Shown: positions 24,677-31,925 of the stretch, piece after piece | Position numbering within the stretch: position 1 is the first letter of the stretch | Layout of the letters: every line of letters begins with the position of its first letter | Source of the DNA: an uncultured Rhizobiaceae bacterium | Lineage (GTDB): Bacteria > Pseudomonadota > Alphaproteobacteria > Rhizobiales > Rhizobiaceae | Length of the DNA: 64,000 nucleotides | Assembly (NCBI GenBank): GCA_947259295.1 | Contig: CAMYMG010000102.1 | Span: 1-64,000, forward strand | Direction: 5' to 3' | The notes under the pieces: model-generated | Seen by the model: the letters and a program-made list of their open reading frames with translations, nothing else | What the model was told of the DNA's origin: nothing | Database searches by the model: none | Position numbers and translations under genes: made by a program

Positions 24677-24872
24677 GGGGCAAGAATGGCGCGAAGGCGG
24701 CGACCTCGACTACGCTACGATTGTATCTTCGCCGCCGCCTGAGTTGTGGCCCTCCCATACCAAGGTCGGGGGCGGTGGCCAGCGGACAGCCGGACGATCC
24801 GAAGAGCGGAAGGCCTCGGCGGACAGTGGCGCGACAGGGTCGTGTTTGCCTCCCTTTCGCCGTCGTGGCCTC

Positions 24873-25616
24873 TTACAGGCCGGCTGAGGATAACCCAGGG
24901 TCGAACACGATGTTGTCGAGATCGATCGACACGACGAGCGGTTCGGGCAGCGACTGTCCGTCCGTCTGTCGCGGATAGATCCTTCGCCGGGTCGGGAACA
25001 GGATGCCGTCAACATCCGCGTAGCCAGAGATGTAGTGGGCGCCCGGCGTGTTCCCGGCGATCTCCACATCATAGTCGTGCCGCTTCAGCAGTCTGACATC
25101 GTCGACATAGAGCGTCTGCACCGACGAATGGCTTGCGATCGTTTCGGGCAGGCGGACGCGGAGGCGGCGCCACCGTTCCTCCCCCTCCTCCCACGGGCTG
25201 ATTTCCTGGCTGTCGACACCCGGCCATGCCAGCAGGAACGGCATGTTCAGATAGGTCCACATGGCGCAGCCCGCGAAATACGCCAGCTGGAGATCGCTCC
25301 ATGGCGTGGACAAAACATGGCCGGCAAAACTGTCGCGCGGTTGGCGCAGTTCCTCGATCGTCTGCCCGCCGGCGTCCATCAAGGCGACACGGCCCGGCGT
25401 GAATTCGGAGGCATGAGCAACCTCGCCGAACGGTGTGTGTGAACTGCGTTCCTCGGTCAGGCTGGCAGTGACCTTACAGTCGTCAAGCACGCCGGCCTTG
25501 CCCTTCAGTCCCCACAGGGCGCCGCCCTGTGTAAGATGCGCCGACACGCTGCGATGCCTGCGCCATTGATCGAGGCCGCCATGGGCGTCGATGATCTCGT
25601 TTGCCAGTGGTCCCAT
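24873..25616 (-). CDS. Conserved hypothetical protein, possibly LolA-like fold
   Basis: A 247-residue soluble protein without a signal peptide. It starts MGPLANEIIDAHGGLDQW and continues with many short beta-strand segments; the C-terminal half has the pattern VDDVRLLKRHDYDVEI, YISGYADVDGILFPTRRRIY and VSIDLDNIVFDPGL. This resembles the antiparallel half-barrel of LolA/LolB-like lipid-binding proteins, but I do not recognise a named family, and no catalytic motif is visible. ATG 25616 has GGAG eight bases upstream; the longer frame lacks support. It lies upstream of the cobalt-enzyme operon in the same direction, 256 bp away, and may be transcribed separately. Function is unknown. Confidence 0.7.
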   Translation of the reverse strand: MGPLANEIIDAHGGLDQWRRHRSVSAHLTQGGALWGLKGKAGVLDDCKVTASLTEERSSHTPFGEVAHASEFTPGRVALMDAGGQTIEELRQPRDSFAGHVLSTPWSDLQLAYFAGCAMWTYLNMPFLLAWPGVDSQEISPWEEGEERWRRLRVRLPETIASHSSVQTLYVDDVRLLKRHDYDVEIAGNTPGAHYISGYADVDGILFPTRRRIYPRQTDGQSLPEPLVVSIDLDNIVFDPGLSSAGL

Positions 25617-25966
25617 CGGTTTTCTCCGTTTCGGCACAAGGTAAGCGTCGACCGGTGGGCAGCAATCCATACGCGGGTAGAGGCAGGCGCTACTTTGTTC
25701 GGCGCGGCGTCCTGCTGACGTTGGGCTAAGCAAAGTGGGGACGGAAGGACACCTTCCGGTCCGGGGGCGATGCCGAGGTGGGCCAGGCCTCCCGATGTCG
25801 CTCGGTGCGGGTAGCCCATACCCCGGTACGTATTGAGCCGCGGCGCGAAAAGCGGATCAATGCGCACAAGGCTCATCGGCCGCGGAACGACGCAGCGCCC
25901 CCAAAGGGATCGCGGTGCCTGACCGGCCGGCGGGCACTAACACGGTTCACAGGACAGGAGACGGCA
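25617..25966. other. 350-bp divergent intergenic region
   Basis: It lies between the start of the LolA-like gene (minus) and the CbiM-like gene (plus). It contains the GGAG ribosome site of the latter at 25957-25960. I looked for a cobalamin riboswitch, which would fit a cobalt importer, and found no B12-box or GCCACTG core here. No other structure stands out. Confidence 0.45.
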
Positions 25967-26644
25967 ATGCACATAGAACCCGGCATGGTAACCGGCGCTA
26001 AGATCATCATCAGCTATGCCACGGCGGCAGGAAGCCTCACCTATGCCGTGCGGGCCGCCGCGAGTGCCCTGGCGCAACAAGGGGCACCGGCGCTCGCCGT
26101 TCGGTCGGCAATTGCGGCCGGCCTCGTTTTCAGCTTCTTCGAAATCTTTCCGCACCATGCGGTCGGCGTGTCCGAAGTCCACCTGATCCTCGGTTCGACG
26201 CTGTTCCTGCTTTTCGGTGCTGCGCCCGCGGCCTTCGGTCTGGCGATCGGGCTGCTCGTCCAGGGTCTCTTCTTCGCGCCCTTCGACCTGCCGCAATATG
26301 GCATGAACGTCACGACGCTGCTGGTACCGCTTTTTGCAGTCCAGGCGCTCGCCAGCCGGATCATCTCCGAGAGCACCCCCTATGTTGACCTCGACTATCG
26401 CCAGGTCCTCGGTCTTTCGATCGCATACCAGGGCGGAATCGTCGCCTGGGTTGCCTTCTGGGCCCTCTATGGAAACGGTTCTGGTGTCGAGAACCTGTCG
26501 TCGATCGCAACCTTTGGCGGCGCCTACCTGCTCGTCATCGTCATCGAGCCGCTGGCAGATCTGCTCGTGCTCTCCACCGCCAGGGCGCTGAACGCCCTGA
26601 AGGACAGCCCGATGCTGGAAAGCCGACTCTACCACTCCGCCTGA
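25967..26644 (+). CDS. CbiM-type cobalt (or nickel) transport protein
   Basis: A 225-residue membrane protein beginning MHIEPGMVTGAKI. The invariant Met-His at positions 1-2 is the metal-ligand N-terminus of CbiM/NikM S-components, and it only appears with ATG 25967, which has AGGACAGGAG upstream. About six to seven hydrophobic helices follow, with the internal VHLILGSTLFLLFGAAPAAF and GLLVQGLFFAPFDLPQYGMN segments matching the CbiM core. CbiM normally works with CbiN, CbiQ and the ATPase CbiO, none of which are nearby. Solitary CbiM-like proteins can retain some uptake. Its position next to a cobalt-type hydratase suggests it supplies that enzyme's cobalt (inference). Nickel specificity is not excluded. 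Confidence 0.75.
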   Translation: MHIEPGMVTGAKIIISYATAAGSLTYAVRAAASALAQQGAPALAVRSAIAAGLVFSFFEIFPHHAVGVSEVHLILGSTLFLLFGAAPAAFGLAIGLLVQGLFFAPFDLPQYGMNVTTLLVPLFAVQALASRIISESTPYVDLDYRQVLGLSIAYQGGIVAWVAFWALYGNGSGVENLSSIATFGGAYLLVIVIEPLADLLVLSTARALNALKDSPMLESRLYHSA

Positions 26645-26662
26645 CAGCAGCGCATCAGGCAC

Positions 26663-26678
26663 CGTCCCGAACGGGACG
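26663..26678. terminator. Hairpin between convergent CbiM-like and MarR genes
   Basis: CGTCCCGAACGGGACG is a perfect 7-bp inverted repeat around an AA centre, located 18 bp after the CbiM-like stop in the gap before the convergent MarR gene. No T-tract follows, so terminator function is tentative. Confidence 0.4.
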
Positions 26679-26722
26679 TCAGCTCCGATCTGGCGCGCGC
26701 CGGTGTTACGTGACGCGCCCGG

Positions 26723-27187
26723 TCACGCCCCAGTGCTCCAGTCACCCGTGTGGGCATAGATCGCGTTGCGGAGTTGGCGGACGCCCTCGGTGATCTCTTT
26801 GAGATGCGCAGGGCTTTGCCCTGAGGCCGCCAGAAGCGCGTCGGCGAGGCATCCGGCCCGGGATCTTAGAGCGCGGCCGGCATCGGTCAGCGCGACGACC
26901 ACCTGCCTTTCATTCGCGGGGTTGCGTGTCCGGCGCAGGAGGCCGGCCGCTTCCAGCCGCTTGAGCAACGGCGTCAGAGTGCTCGATTCCAGGGCAAGTC
27001 TCTCGGCGATGCCGCCGACGGTCTGCTTGTCCTCGCGCCACAGCACGTTGAGCACGAGATACTGGGGGTAGGTAAGCCCCAGTTCGTCGAGCAGCGGTTT
27101 GTAGACCCGCTGGATGGCCATGCCAGCCGAATAGAGGGCGTAGCAAAGCTGGTCGTCGAGCGGCAGCGGCGGGTTTGCGTCAGGCAT
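26723..27187 (-). CDS. MarR-family repressor, OhrR-like
   Basis: A 154-residue winged-helix regulator of the MarR family. Near the N-terminus DDQLCYALYSAGMAIQRVYK carries a single reactive-type cysteine (Cys16) in the position used by organic-peroxide sensors of the OhrR group. The helix-turn-helix is around QTVGGIAERLALESSTLTPL, and the wing is RTRNPANERQVVVALTDAG. LTYPQYLVLNVLWRED is typical of OhrR/MarR. ATG 27187 has GGAG eight bases upstream, and the longer frame is unsupported. It is divergent from an exported hydrolase gene, with palindromes matching each other in the gap. It probably represses both genes and is relieved by oxidants or electrophiles. Confidence 0.85.
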   Translation of the reverse strand: MPDANPPLPLDDQLCYALYSAGMAIQRVYKPLLDELGLTYPQYLVLNVLWREDKQTVGGIAERLALESSTLTPLLKRLEAAGLLRRTRNPANERQVVVALTDAGRALRSRAGCLADALLAASGQSPAHLKEITEGVRQLRNAIYAHTGDWSTGA

Positions 27188-27220
27188 GTGTGCACTCCTA
27201 TCCGGCACATATAGCCTGAC

Positions 27221-27254
27221 ATATCGCAAAAAAGAATATCGCGACAACAATTAG
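27221..27254. promoter_or_regulatory. Candidate MarR/OhrR operator 2 (proximal to the repressor gene)
   Basis: TATCGCAA at 27222-27229 and ATATCGCGACAACAATTA at 27236-27253 repeat the half-sites seen in the palindrome at 27290-27314. The second element is near-identical to the complement of that operator's right part. The pair sits 34-66 bp upstream of the repressor start, as expected for autorepression. Confidence 0.5.
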
Positions 27255-27289
27255 GCTGGACAGGGATGCAGATGTTCGTTAAAGACACT

Positions 27290-27314
27290 TATCGCAATAA
27301 TTGTTGTTGCGATA
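27290..27314. promoter_or_regulatory. Candidate MarR/OhrR operator 1 (proximal to the hydrolase gene)
   Basis: A perfect 8-bp inverted repeat, TATCGCAA-N9-TTGCGATA, lies about 20 bp upstream of the hydrolase start. AT-rich palindromes of this length centred in divergent promoters are the usual targets of MarR/OhrR repressors. Assignment to this repressor is by position and by repetition of the half-site nearby. Confidence 0.6.
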
Positions 27315-27335
27315 TCAAGCGCTAAGGAGATGACG

Positions 27336-28127
27336 GTGAAATCCACATCCGCACGCACGTTGGCCGCCGGTGCCGCCATGGCAATTGCCACTGCCACCGC
27401 CGCTCAATCCGCCGAAAAAAGCGCCGACAACCAGCCTGTCAGGAACGTCGTGATGGTGCACGGAGCCTTCGCGGACGCTTCAGGCTGGCGCGGTGTCTAT
27501 GACGAACTGACGGCACGTGGCTATCGCGTGTCCCTTGTCCAGAACCCCCTTACATCGCTGGCTGACGACGTCGCCGCCACCAACCGGATACTCGACCGGC
27601 AGGACGGCCCGGCCATTCTGGTCGGCCATTCCTGGGGTGGCACGGTAATAACCGAGGCAGGCGTGCATCCAGCCGTCGCGGGGCTCGTCTATGTGTCGGC
27701 CCTGTCTCCCGACGCTGGCGAGACGACCGCCCAGCAATATGAAGGCTTCACCACCCCGCCCGAATTCGTCCTCGAGACCACGCCGGACGGCTACGGCTTC
27801 GTGAAGCCTGAAGCATTCAAGAGTGGCTTTGCCGACGACGCGAGCGACGCGGACGCTGCTTTCATGCGCGACTCGCAGGTGCCGATCAACATGTCCGCCT
27901 TCGCAACACGGCTCGAGAACGCTGCGTGGCGCACGAAGCCGAGTTGGGCGGTGATCGCAACCGACGACAAGGCATTCGATCAGCGGATGCTGCAGGCAAT
28001 GGCCAAGCGTATCGGTGCCACGATCACTGAGGTCGCGGCAAGCCACGCCGTCTTCAAGACCCAGCCGAAGGTGGTCGCCGATACCATCGACGGGGCGGCC
28101 AGGCAGATGTCCGTCGCGCTGCAATAG
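27336..28127 (+). CDS. Exported alpha/beta-fold hydrolase
   Basis: A 263-residue alpha/beta hydrolase with a signal peptide (about 1-27, ...AAQSA-EKS). The oxyanion motif is VMVHGAFADASGW, the nucleophile serine is in LVGHSWGGTVI, and the late histidine is in EVAASHAVFKTQP, completing the catalytic triad. It resembles the RsbQ/salicylate-esterase-like and EstC-type subgroup often placed next to MarR regulators. AAGGAG at 27324-27329 directly abuts ATG 27330, too close for initiation; GTG 27336 is correctly spaced and is taken as the start. It is divergent from the OhrR-like gene and probably derepressed by reactive electrophiles. Substrate is unknown. Confidence 0.85.
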   Translation: MKSTSARTLAAGAAMAIATATAAQSAEKSADNQPVRNVVMVHGAFADASGWRGVYDELTARGYRVSLVQNPLTSLADDVAATNRILDRQDGPAILVGHSWGGTVITEAGVHPAVAGLVYVSALSPDAGETTAQQYEGFTTPPEFVLETTPDGYGFVKPEAFKSGFADDASDADAAFMRDSQVPINMSAFATRLENAAWRTKPSWAVIATDDKAFDQRMLQAMAKRIGATITEVAASHAVFKTQPKVVADTIDGAARQMSVALQ

Positions 28128-28135
28128 TCGACAAT

Positions 28136-28157
28136 CGCCTGCCAGGACAGGCAGGCG
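28136..28157 (+). terminator. Stem-loop after the alpha/beta hydrolase gene
   Basis: CGCCTGCC / GGCAGGCG with a 6-nt loop starts 8 bp after the hydrolase stop. There is no clear T-run, so it could terminate or stabilise the message. Confidence 0.45.
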
Positions 28158-28188
28158 TCCGCATTCCAGAAACGATTTTGCGACGAAC

Positions 28189-28210
28189 GCCGGAGCCGCG
28201 GGGCTCCGGC
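28189..28210 (+). other. Second stem-loop, upstream of the GMC oxidoreductase
   Basis: GCCGGAGCC / GGCTCCGGC is a perfect 9-bp inverted repeat with a 4-nt GCGG loop. It lies 38 bp before the oxidoreductase start and could either end the hydrolase transcript or sit in the leader of the next gene. Confidence 0.4.
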
Positions 28211-28247
28211 CGGCGGAGCCATGCCACCGCGGCAAGACAGGACGAAC

Positions 28248-29864
28248 ATGACCACGAACCCTCTTCCAAACGAGGCCGACGATCACCATCTCGATCCGCG
28301 CGAAAACCAGGAACGACGCACAGGCGAGATCGGGCCCGTCTATGATTTTATCGTCTGTGGGGCGGGAGCTGCGGGATCCGTAATCGCCCGGCGCCTTGCC
28401 GAGAATTCCGTCTGCACCGTGCTCCTGATCGAAGCCGGCGGCATCGACGAGGCCGAATCCGTCCTTGATCCGGGAAAATGGCCCACCAACCTCGGCAGCG
28501 AGCGCGATTGGGGGTTCCAGGCCGAGCCCAACCCCCATCTCGACGGCCGTGCGCTGTCGATGTCCATGGGCAAGGGTCTCGGCGGAGGCTCCAGTGTCAA
28601 TGTCATGGTCTGGGCGCGCGGGCACCGTACCGACTGGGACCATTTCGCCAAGGTGTCCGACGATGCCGGCTGGGGCTACGACGCGGTGCTGGACATCTAT
28701 CGCAGGATCGAGAACTGGCAGGGCACCCCCGATCCGCAGCGCCGCGGCATGTCGGGGCCGGTGTGGGTGCAACATCCCTGCGATCCGAGCCCGCTTGCGG
28801 GCGGCATGCTGGACGCGGCCAGGGAACTTGGCATTCCGCGCTTCGACAGCCCCAATGGCAAGATGATGGAAGGCGCCGGCGGCGCGGCGCTGACGGACAT
28901 GCTGGTGCGTGACGGCCGTCGTCATTCGATCTACCGGGCCTATGTGGCGCCCTGGCTCGACCGCCCGAACCTGACCGTCGTGACCGAGACGCATGTGCGC
29001 CGGATCCTGTTCGACGGACGACGCGCAGTCGGCGTCGAGATCGAACGTGCCGGCGAGCTTCTTGCCATCGCCGCCGGCACGGAAGTGATCGTCTCCACGG
29101 GAGCGATCAACACGCCCAAGCTTCTCATGCTGTCGGGCCTCGGCGACCGGAGCGAGCTTGACCGTCACGGCATCCCGGTCGTGCGGCACATACCGGGCGT
29201 CGGGAAGAACCTGCAGGACCACGTCTCCTTCGGCTGCACCTGGGAAACACACGAGCCCATGCCGCCCCGCAACAACGGCAGCGAAGCGACGCTTTACTGG
29301 AAAAGCCGGCCCGAACTGGAGGCGCCGGATCTCCTGTTCTGTCAGGTCGAGTTTCCGGTGCCAAGCGAGCGCACGGCAGCACGTGGCGTTCCGGAACACG
29401 GCTGGTCAATGTTCGCCGGTCTGGCGCACCCCCACAGCAGAGGCGAGGTGCGGCTGAGGTCGGCGGATGCTTCGGCACCCCCCATCGTCGACGCCAACAT
29501 GATGTCCCACCCGGCGGATGTCGAAGCCGCCAGGGCCTGCGTGAAACTTTGCCGCGAACTCGGCAACGCGGAGGCGTTCCGGCCCTACGTCAAGCGCGAG
29601 GCCATTCCCGGCGAGGGCCGGCCGGCCGATGACGACTTCATCCGTGATGCGGCCGTGACGTACTGGCACCAGTGCGGAACTGCGAGGATGGGGCTCGACG
29701 ACATGGCCGTCGTCGACGCTACGCTGGCAGTCCAGGGGATCGAAGGCCTGCGCGTGGCGGACGGTTCGATCCTGCCGAGAGTGACCACCGGCAACACGCA
29801 GGCGCCCTGCGCGGTAGTAGGCGAGCGCGCGGCGCAGATGCTTCGGCACAGGCACGGGCTCTGA
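28248..29864 (+). CDS. GMC-family FAD-dependent oxidoreductase (choline dehydrogenase-like)
   Basis: A 538-residue flavoenzyme of the glucose-methanol-choline family. It shows the dinucleotide motif FIVCGAGAAGSVIARRL near residue 33, the first GMC signature around GKGLGGGSSVNVMVWARGH, the second signature GAINTPKLLMLSGLG, and the C-terminal active site TYWHQCGTARMG with its catalytic histidine. Members oxidise alcohols, choline or sugars and pass electrons to oxygen or the respiratory chain. There is no signal peptide. ATG 28248 is preceded by CAGGA seven bases upstream; the longer frame is less likely. It converges on the FadR-type regulator. The substrate cannot be read from sequence. Confidence 0.87.
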   Translation: MTTNPLPNEADDHHLDPRENQERRTGEIGPVYDFIVCGAGAAGSVIARRLAENSVCTVLLIEAGGIDEAESVLDPGKWPTNLGSERDWGFQAEPNPHLDGRALSMSMGKGLGGGSSVNVMVWARGHRTDWDHFAKVSDDAGWGYDAVLDIYRRIENWQGTPDPQRRGMSGPVWVQHPCDPSPLAGGMLDAARELGIPRFDSPNGKMMEGAGGAALTDMLVRDGRRHSIYRAYVAPWLDRPNLTVVTETHVRRILFDGRRAVGVEIERAGELLAIAAGTEVIVSTGAINTPKLLMLSGLGDRSELDRHGIPVVRHIPGVGKNLQDHVSFGCTWETHEPMPPRNNGSEATLYWKSRPELEAPDLLFCQVEFPVPSERTAARGVPEHGWSMFAGLAHPHSRGEVRLRSADASAPPIVDANMMSHPADVEAARACVKLCRELGNAEAFRPYVKREAIPGEGRPADDDFIRDAAVTYWHQCGTARMGLDDMAVVDATLAVQGIEGLRVADGSILPRVTTGNTQAPCAVVGERAAQMLRHRHGL

Positions 29865-29885
29865 TCCCGGCTGGCGCTGACCGCG

Positions 29886-30716
29886 TCACGGGCGCGGGCT
29901 TGCCATGGCCTCGGCCGGGTAGCGCTGACGATCGCTCGAACGTTCCTGGCGACTGCGCCAATAGTGGGCGGCAGTCTGCCGGTTGCGTTCGAGCATCAAT
30001 TCCATCTCGGCGCGTGCCGATGTAGCGTCGCGGGCGCGCACGGCGTCGGCCACGCGCACATGGCCTTCGCGGGTCACGGGCTCGCCATCGACCACCAGCA
30101 CGCCGAATTCATAGGAAATCCGCAGCACCGTCAGGATGACGGGACGCATCTGCCGCAGCATCAGGTTCCCCGTCGATTCGAGAATTGTCGAGTGGAACTG
30201 GCAGTCGGCCATGAAGAGCGTCTGCACGTCGCCTTCGTCCGGATGCATCGCGTGTGCAGCCTCGAGCAAGGAATGCACCTGCGCGTCGGTCGCCCGCTCC
30301 GCTGCAAGGGCTGCTGCCGCGGGCTCGATGATGCAGCGCATTTCGGTGGTCTCGGCGAACATCTGCGCAATGCGCGGATGATCCGGGGCATGCCAGGAGG
30401 CGACGTCGATGTCGAGCAGGCTCCACTCCTCGATCGGCCGTACCCTCGTACCGTAGCGGCGCGCCGTTTGTACCAGGCCTTTGCCCGACAGCACCTTGAT
30501 TGCATCGCGCACGGTTGCGCGGCTGACGCCGATCGACAGCGCCAGTTCCTCCTCGGTGGGCATCACCTGGCCTTGCGGATATTCGTCGTTGGCAATGCTT
30601 CTCCCCAGTTGGTCGACCACCTTCTTGGTGGCTCCCGTCGGCAGGGAGGACCCCAGTTCCATCGGCAGCGTGAGCTTCGGTTTGTCGGATCCGCTTTTCA
30701 CCTGCGATTGCCCCAT
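29886..30716 (-). CDS. GntR-family regulator, FadR subfamily, upstream of the TRAP operon
   Basis: A 276-residue regulator with a GntR winged helix (residues 30-100; TEEELALSIGVSRATVRDAIKVL) and an FCD effector domain (RCIIEPAAAALAAER, DCQFHSTILESTGN with conserved D and H metal ligands, and GHVRVADAVRARD). This arrangement is typical of DgoR-, LldR- or UxuR-like regulators of sugar-acid and hydroxy-acid use. It is divergent from a TRAP transporter and a galactonate dehydratase-like enzyme, so a sugar acid such as galactonate is the probable effector. A palindrome directly upstream of its start is the likely operator. It converges on the GMC gene 21 bp away. Confidence 0.88.
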   Translation of the reverse strand: MGQSQVKSGSDKPKLTLPMELGSSLPTGATKKVVDQLGRSIANDEYPQGQVMPTEEELALSIGVSRATVRDAIKVLSGKGLVQTARRYGTRVRPIEEWSLLDIDVASWHAPDHPRIAQMFAETTEMRCIIEPAAAALAAERATDAQVHSLLEAAHAMHPDEGDVQTLFMADCQFHSTILESTGNLMLRQMRPVILTVLRISYEFGVLVVDGEPVTREGHVRVADAVRARDATSARAEMELMLERNRQTAAHYWRSRQERSSDRQRYPAEAMASPRP

Positions 30717-30720
30717 TGCG

Positions 30721-30741
30721 TCTTTACATATGATCTAAAGA
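30721..30741. promoter_or_regulatory. Candidate FadR-type operator
   Basis: TCTTTA-CATATGATC-TAAAGA, a perfect 6-bp inverted repeat, begins 4 bp upstream of the regulator start codon and lies in the divergent region facing the TRAP operon. It is the only good palindrome there, so it is the best candidate for autoregulation and control of the transporter genes. Confidence 0.5.
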
Positions 30742-30836
30742 TTGCCATCCTATTCCCCATCTGCCTGCCATGCCAACCACTAATCCTATCGATGCGCATG
30801 GCAAAGCCAGCAGAAAACAGATCAAGGGAGGAAAGC

Positions 30837-31862
30837 ATGAGAATTCGAACTTTTGCCGCCGCACTGGCGATGGCATGCACGGCATGGTCGGGTGCCGTTT
30901 CGACGGCGGCCGCCGAGGAAATCAAGTTCGGCATCGGCGTCGCCGAAGGCGACTATCCGGAATACAACGCGCTGGTGCGCTTCAAGGAGTATGTCGAGTT
31001 CAAGACCAACGGCGAGATTACGGTGCGGCTGTTTCCGGGCAACCAGCTTGGCGGCGAACGCGAGATGATCGAGCAGGTTCAGCAGGGTAGCCTCGAGCTG
31101 ACTTTCGCCGCCGATGGTGCGATGGCCGGGTTTTATGCACCGATACAGGTGTGGTCGATCCCCTACATCTTCGAAAGCGCGCCCGTTGCCTGGGACGTCA
31201 TCAACGGGCCGTTCGCCAATGCCATGCGCAAGGACATCCTTGAACAGACCGGCATCCGCGCACTTGCCTTCTCGCAGAACGGCTTCCGGTCCTTCACCAA
31301 CAGCATCCGCCCGATCATCAATCCGGCCGACATTGCGGGGATGAAGATCCGCACCATGGAAAGCCCCGTCTTCATGGAGATGGTAAATTCGCTGGGTGCG
31401 ACCGCCGTGCCGATCAGCGGTGCGGAAGTGGTGATGGCACTGCGCCAGGGCGTGGTCGACGGCCAGGAGAACCCGCCTGCGGTGGTCTACAGTGGAGGCC
31501 ATGGCGAAGTGCAGAAATACTACACGCTGAACGAGCACGTCTTCGGCCTGCACGTCATCGTCGCCAACAACGACTGGTTCAAGTCGCTTTCGCCGGGCAA
31601 CCAGCAGATTATTCAGGACGCCGCGAAGGTCATGGCATGGACCGAAAACCTCGAGAAGACCGAGGGCGACTGGCTCTACAGCCGCAAGCTTCATGACGAA
31701 CTCGGCATGGATATCCACGTCTCCTCGCCCGAGGAAAAGGCGGCGTTCAAGGAGATCACCCAGGCTCCGGTGCTGACTTTCATCCGCTCGCGCGTCGGCG
31801 ACCAGCTGGTCGACGAGTTGCTTAGCGAGGTCGAGGCCGCCAAGGCACGCCTTTACAACTAG
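30837..31862 (+). CDS. TRAP transporter periplasmic binding protein (DctP family)
   Basis: A 341-residue protein with a signal peptide (residues 1-25, ...STAAA-EEI) and the DctP fold. Landmarks are FPGNQLGGEREMIEQVQQG, IPYIFESAPVAWDVINGPF, and MKIRTMESPVFMEMVNSLGA with the conserved arginine that binds the ligand carboxylate. The later DGQENPPAVVYSGG is the family C-terminal signature. It captures a carboxylated compound for sodium-driven uptake by the two membrane proteins encoded next. ATG 30837 follows AAGGGAGGAAAGC, while the upstream open frame is a shadow of the regulator gene. A sugar acid is likely because a galactonate dehydratase-like gene ends the operon. Confidence 0.9.
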   Translation: MRIRTFAAALAMACTAWSGAVSTAAAEEIKFGIGVAEGDYPEYNALVRFKEYVEFKTNGEITVRLFPGNQLGGEREMIEQVQQGSLELTFAADGAMAGFYAPIQVWSIPYIFESAPVAWDVINGPFANAMRKDILEQTGIRALAFSQNGFRSFTNSIRPIINPADIAGMKIRTMESPVFMEMVNSLGATAVPISGAEVVMALRQGVVDGQENPPAVVYSGGHGEVQKYYTLNEHVFGLHVIVANNDWFKSLSPGNQQIIQDAAKVMAWTENLEKTEGDWLYSRKLHDELGMDIHVSSPEEKAAFKEITQAPVLTFIRSRVGDQLVDELLSEVEAAKARLYN

Positions 31863-31872
31863 ACCTCCCCTG

Positions 31873-31909
31873 GACGGCCGCCTCGGACCCTCGGGGCCGG
31901 GCGGTCGTC
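31873..31909 (+). other. Stem-loop between TRAP binding-protein and small-permease genes
   Basis: GACGGCCGCC and GGCGGTCGTC form a 10-bp stem with one G-U pair, beginning 10 bp after the binding-protein stop. No T-run follows. It probably protects the upstream message and lowers expression of the membrane components. Confidence 0.5.
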
Positions 31910-31925
31910 TTGCTCGAAGGCAGCC

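Noticed and set aside
24617-24872. Possible cobalamin riboswitch upstream of the hydratase operon (GCCACTG-like core with a following CGAGGCCTTCC on the minus strand)
   Set aside because: The B12 box and the other conserved blocks are absent, and nitrile hydratase-type cobalt is not corrin-bound. The match is too short to support.
25617-25966. Possible cobalamin or Ni/Co riboswitch in front of the CbiM-like gene
   Set aside because: No B12 box, no conserved core and no clear multi-hairpin arrangement could be found by eye.
27480-29399. A 639-codon open frame on the minus strand opposite the hydrolase and GMC genes
   Set aside because: Antisense to two genes with clear catalytic motifs, spanning their intergenic gap, with no recognisable domain.
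29964-30836. Long N-terminal extension of the TRAP binding protein
   Set aside because: It is antisense to the FadR-type regulator and would bury the signal peptide. ATG 30837 has a strong ribosome site.
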